A stretch of DNA of 41,372 nucleotides from NCBI GenBank assembly GCA_016193395.1, contig JACPSH010000039.1, positions 1 to 41,372 of the forward strand, read 5' to 3'. The notes below the pieces were generated by a model that saw only the letters and a list, made by a program, of their open reading frames with translations, did no database searches and was not told the origin of the DNA. The position numbers and the translations under genes are program-made. The first letter of the stretch is position 1. Each line of letters begins with the position of its first letter. The stretch is from Gammaproteobacteria bacterium. GTDB taxonomy: Bacteria > Pseudomonadota > Gammaproteobacteria > Eutrophobiales > Eutrophobiaceae. Positions 41,191-41,372 of the stretch are shown in pieces.

Positions 41191-41340
41191 ACTGGCGAAA
41201 GGCGCGCAGGAAAACAGTTGCATACCCGGGCTTCCCAGCCTGCACGGAGATCGACGGGAGCTCGGCATCCGACTGTAACTGCTTCATCAGGGGCGGGATT
41301 TAGCGCAGCCCGGAACCAAGCGGTCGGCGCAAGCTCCTAG
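41191..41340. other. Gene-free stretch right of the dif-like site
   Basis: No credible gene; the 74-codon frame spanning dif is a shadow. Nothing else recognised before the palindrome that ends the window. Confidence 0.5.
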
Positions 41341-41372
41341 CAGGCTGTTGAAAAAGCCTTTTCAACAGCCTG
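41341..41372. repeat. Palindrome with 14-bp arms at the window end
   Basis: CAGGCTGTTGAAAA / TTTTCAACAGCCTG around agcc. It matches the first module of both arrays, here with TTG/CAA where copy 1 has TCG/CGA. The window stops at its last base, so a further array may follow. Confidence 0.85.

Noticed and set aside
41116-41340. 74-codon frame across the dif-like site
   Set aside because: It has no ribosome site or family features and covers a site that is best explained as dif.

Overview
The window is a GC-rich bacterial chromosome segment, most likely from a gammaproteobacterium. Three things point there: the order uvrC–pgsA–tRNA-Gly–tRNA-Cys–tRNA-Leu(UAA), which is the E. coli uvrC–pgsA–glyW–cysT–leuZ order; a 28-bp site near the right end matching E. 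coli dif at 26 positions; and a split class II ribonucleotide reductase of the Pseudomonas type. I do not assign it below class.

Layout. (1) 1–3315: a frameshifted prolyl-4-hydroxylase-like oxygenase, a TPR/aspartyl-asparaginyl beta-hydroxylase, an array of palindromes, and a Ser/Thr kinase fused to a cyclic-nucleotide-binding domain. (2) 3411–6538: uvrC, pgsA and three tRNA genes; the tRNA-Leu(UAA) gene is split by a 252-nt group I intron between anticodon bases 34 and 35. (3) 6778–22859: a locus that reads as a complete bacterial ceramide (sphingolipid) pathway with anionic head-group and transport genes: MsbA-like ABC exporter, serine palmitoyltransferase, dedicated ACP, ketone reductase, acyl-ACP synthetase, HIT protein, GNAT-like ceramide synthase, two nucleotidyltransferases, an LptF/LptG pair, a metallophosphoesterase, a CDP-alcohol phosphotransferase, a ceramide/diacylglycerol-type lipid kinase and a Tam41-like cytidylyltransferase. 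(4) 23181–26060: nrdJ split in two genes behind an FNR/ANR box. (5) 26064–35529: cbb3-type cytochrome oxidase (ccoNOQP), its assembly genes (ccoG, fixH, ccoI, ccoS), a TauE/SafE-like protein and a Yip1-family protein, with another FNR box before ccoI. (6) 35719–40894: a CBS-domain protein, a second palindrome array, then glycolate oxidase glcDEF and a pterin carbinolamine dehydratase-like gene linked by one-base overlaps. (7) 40895–41372: no gene; a dif-like site and a palindrome.

How it fits together. The ceramide block can be read as serine + acyl-ACP to 3-ketosphinganine, N-acylation and reduction to ceramide, phosphorylation, activation with CTP, transfer to an alcohol head group, and export. 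The FNR boxes tie both B12-dependent deoxynucleotide synthesis and copper loading of the high-affinity oxidase to low oxygen. Eight GGGNAGGG motifs on the + strand against one on the – strand (counted by eye) point toward the dif-like site, as KOPS would. Palindromic modules recur at 1.8, 6.1, 6.6, 36.2 and 41.3 kb, with compensatory changes in a stem.
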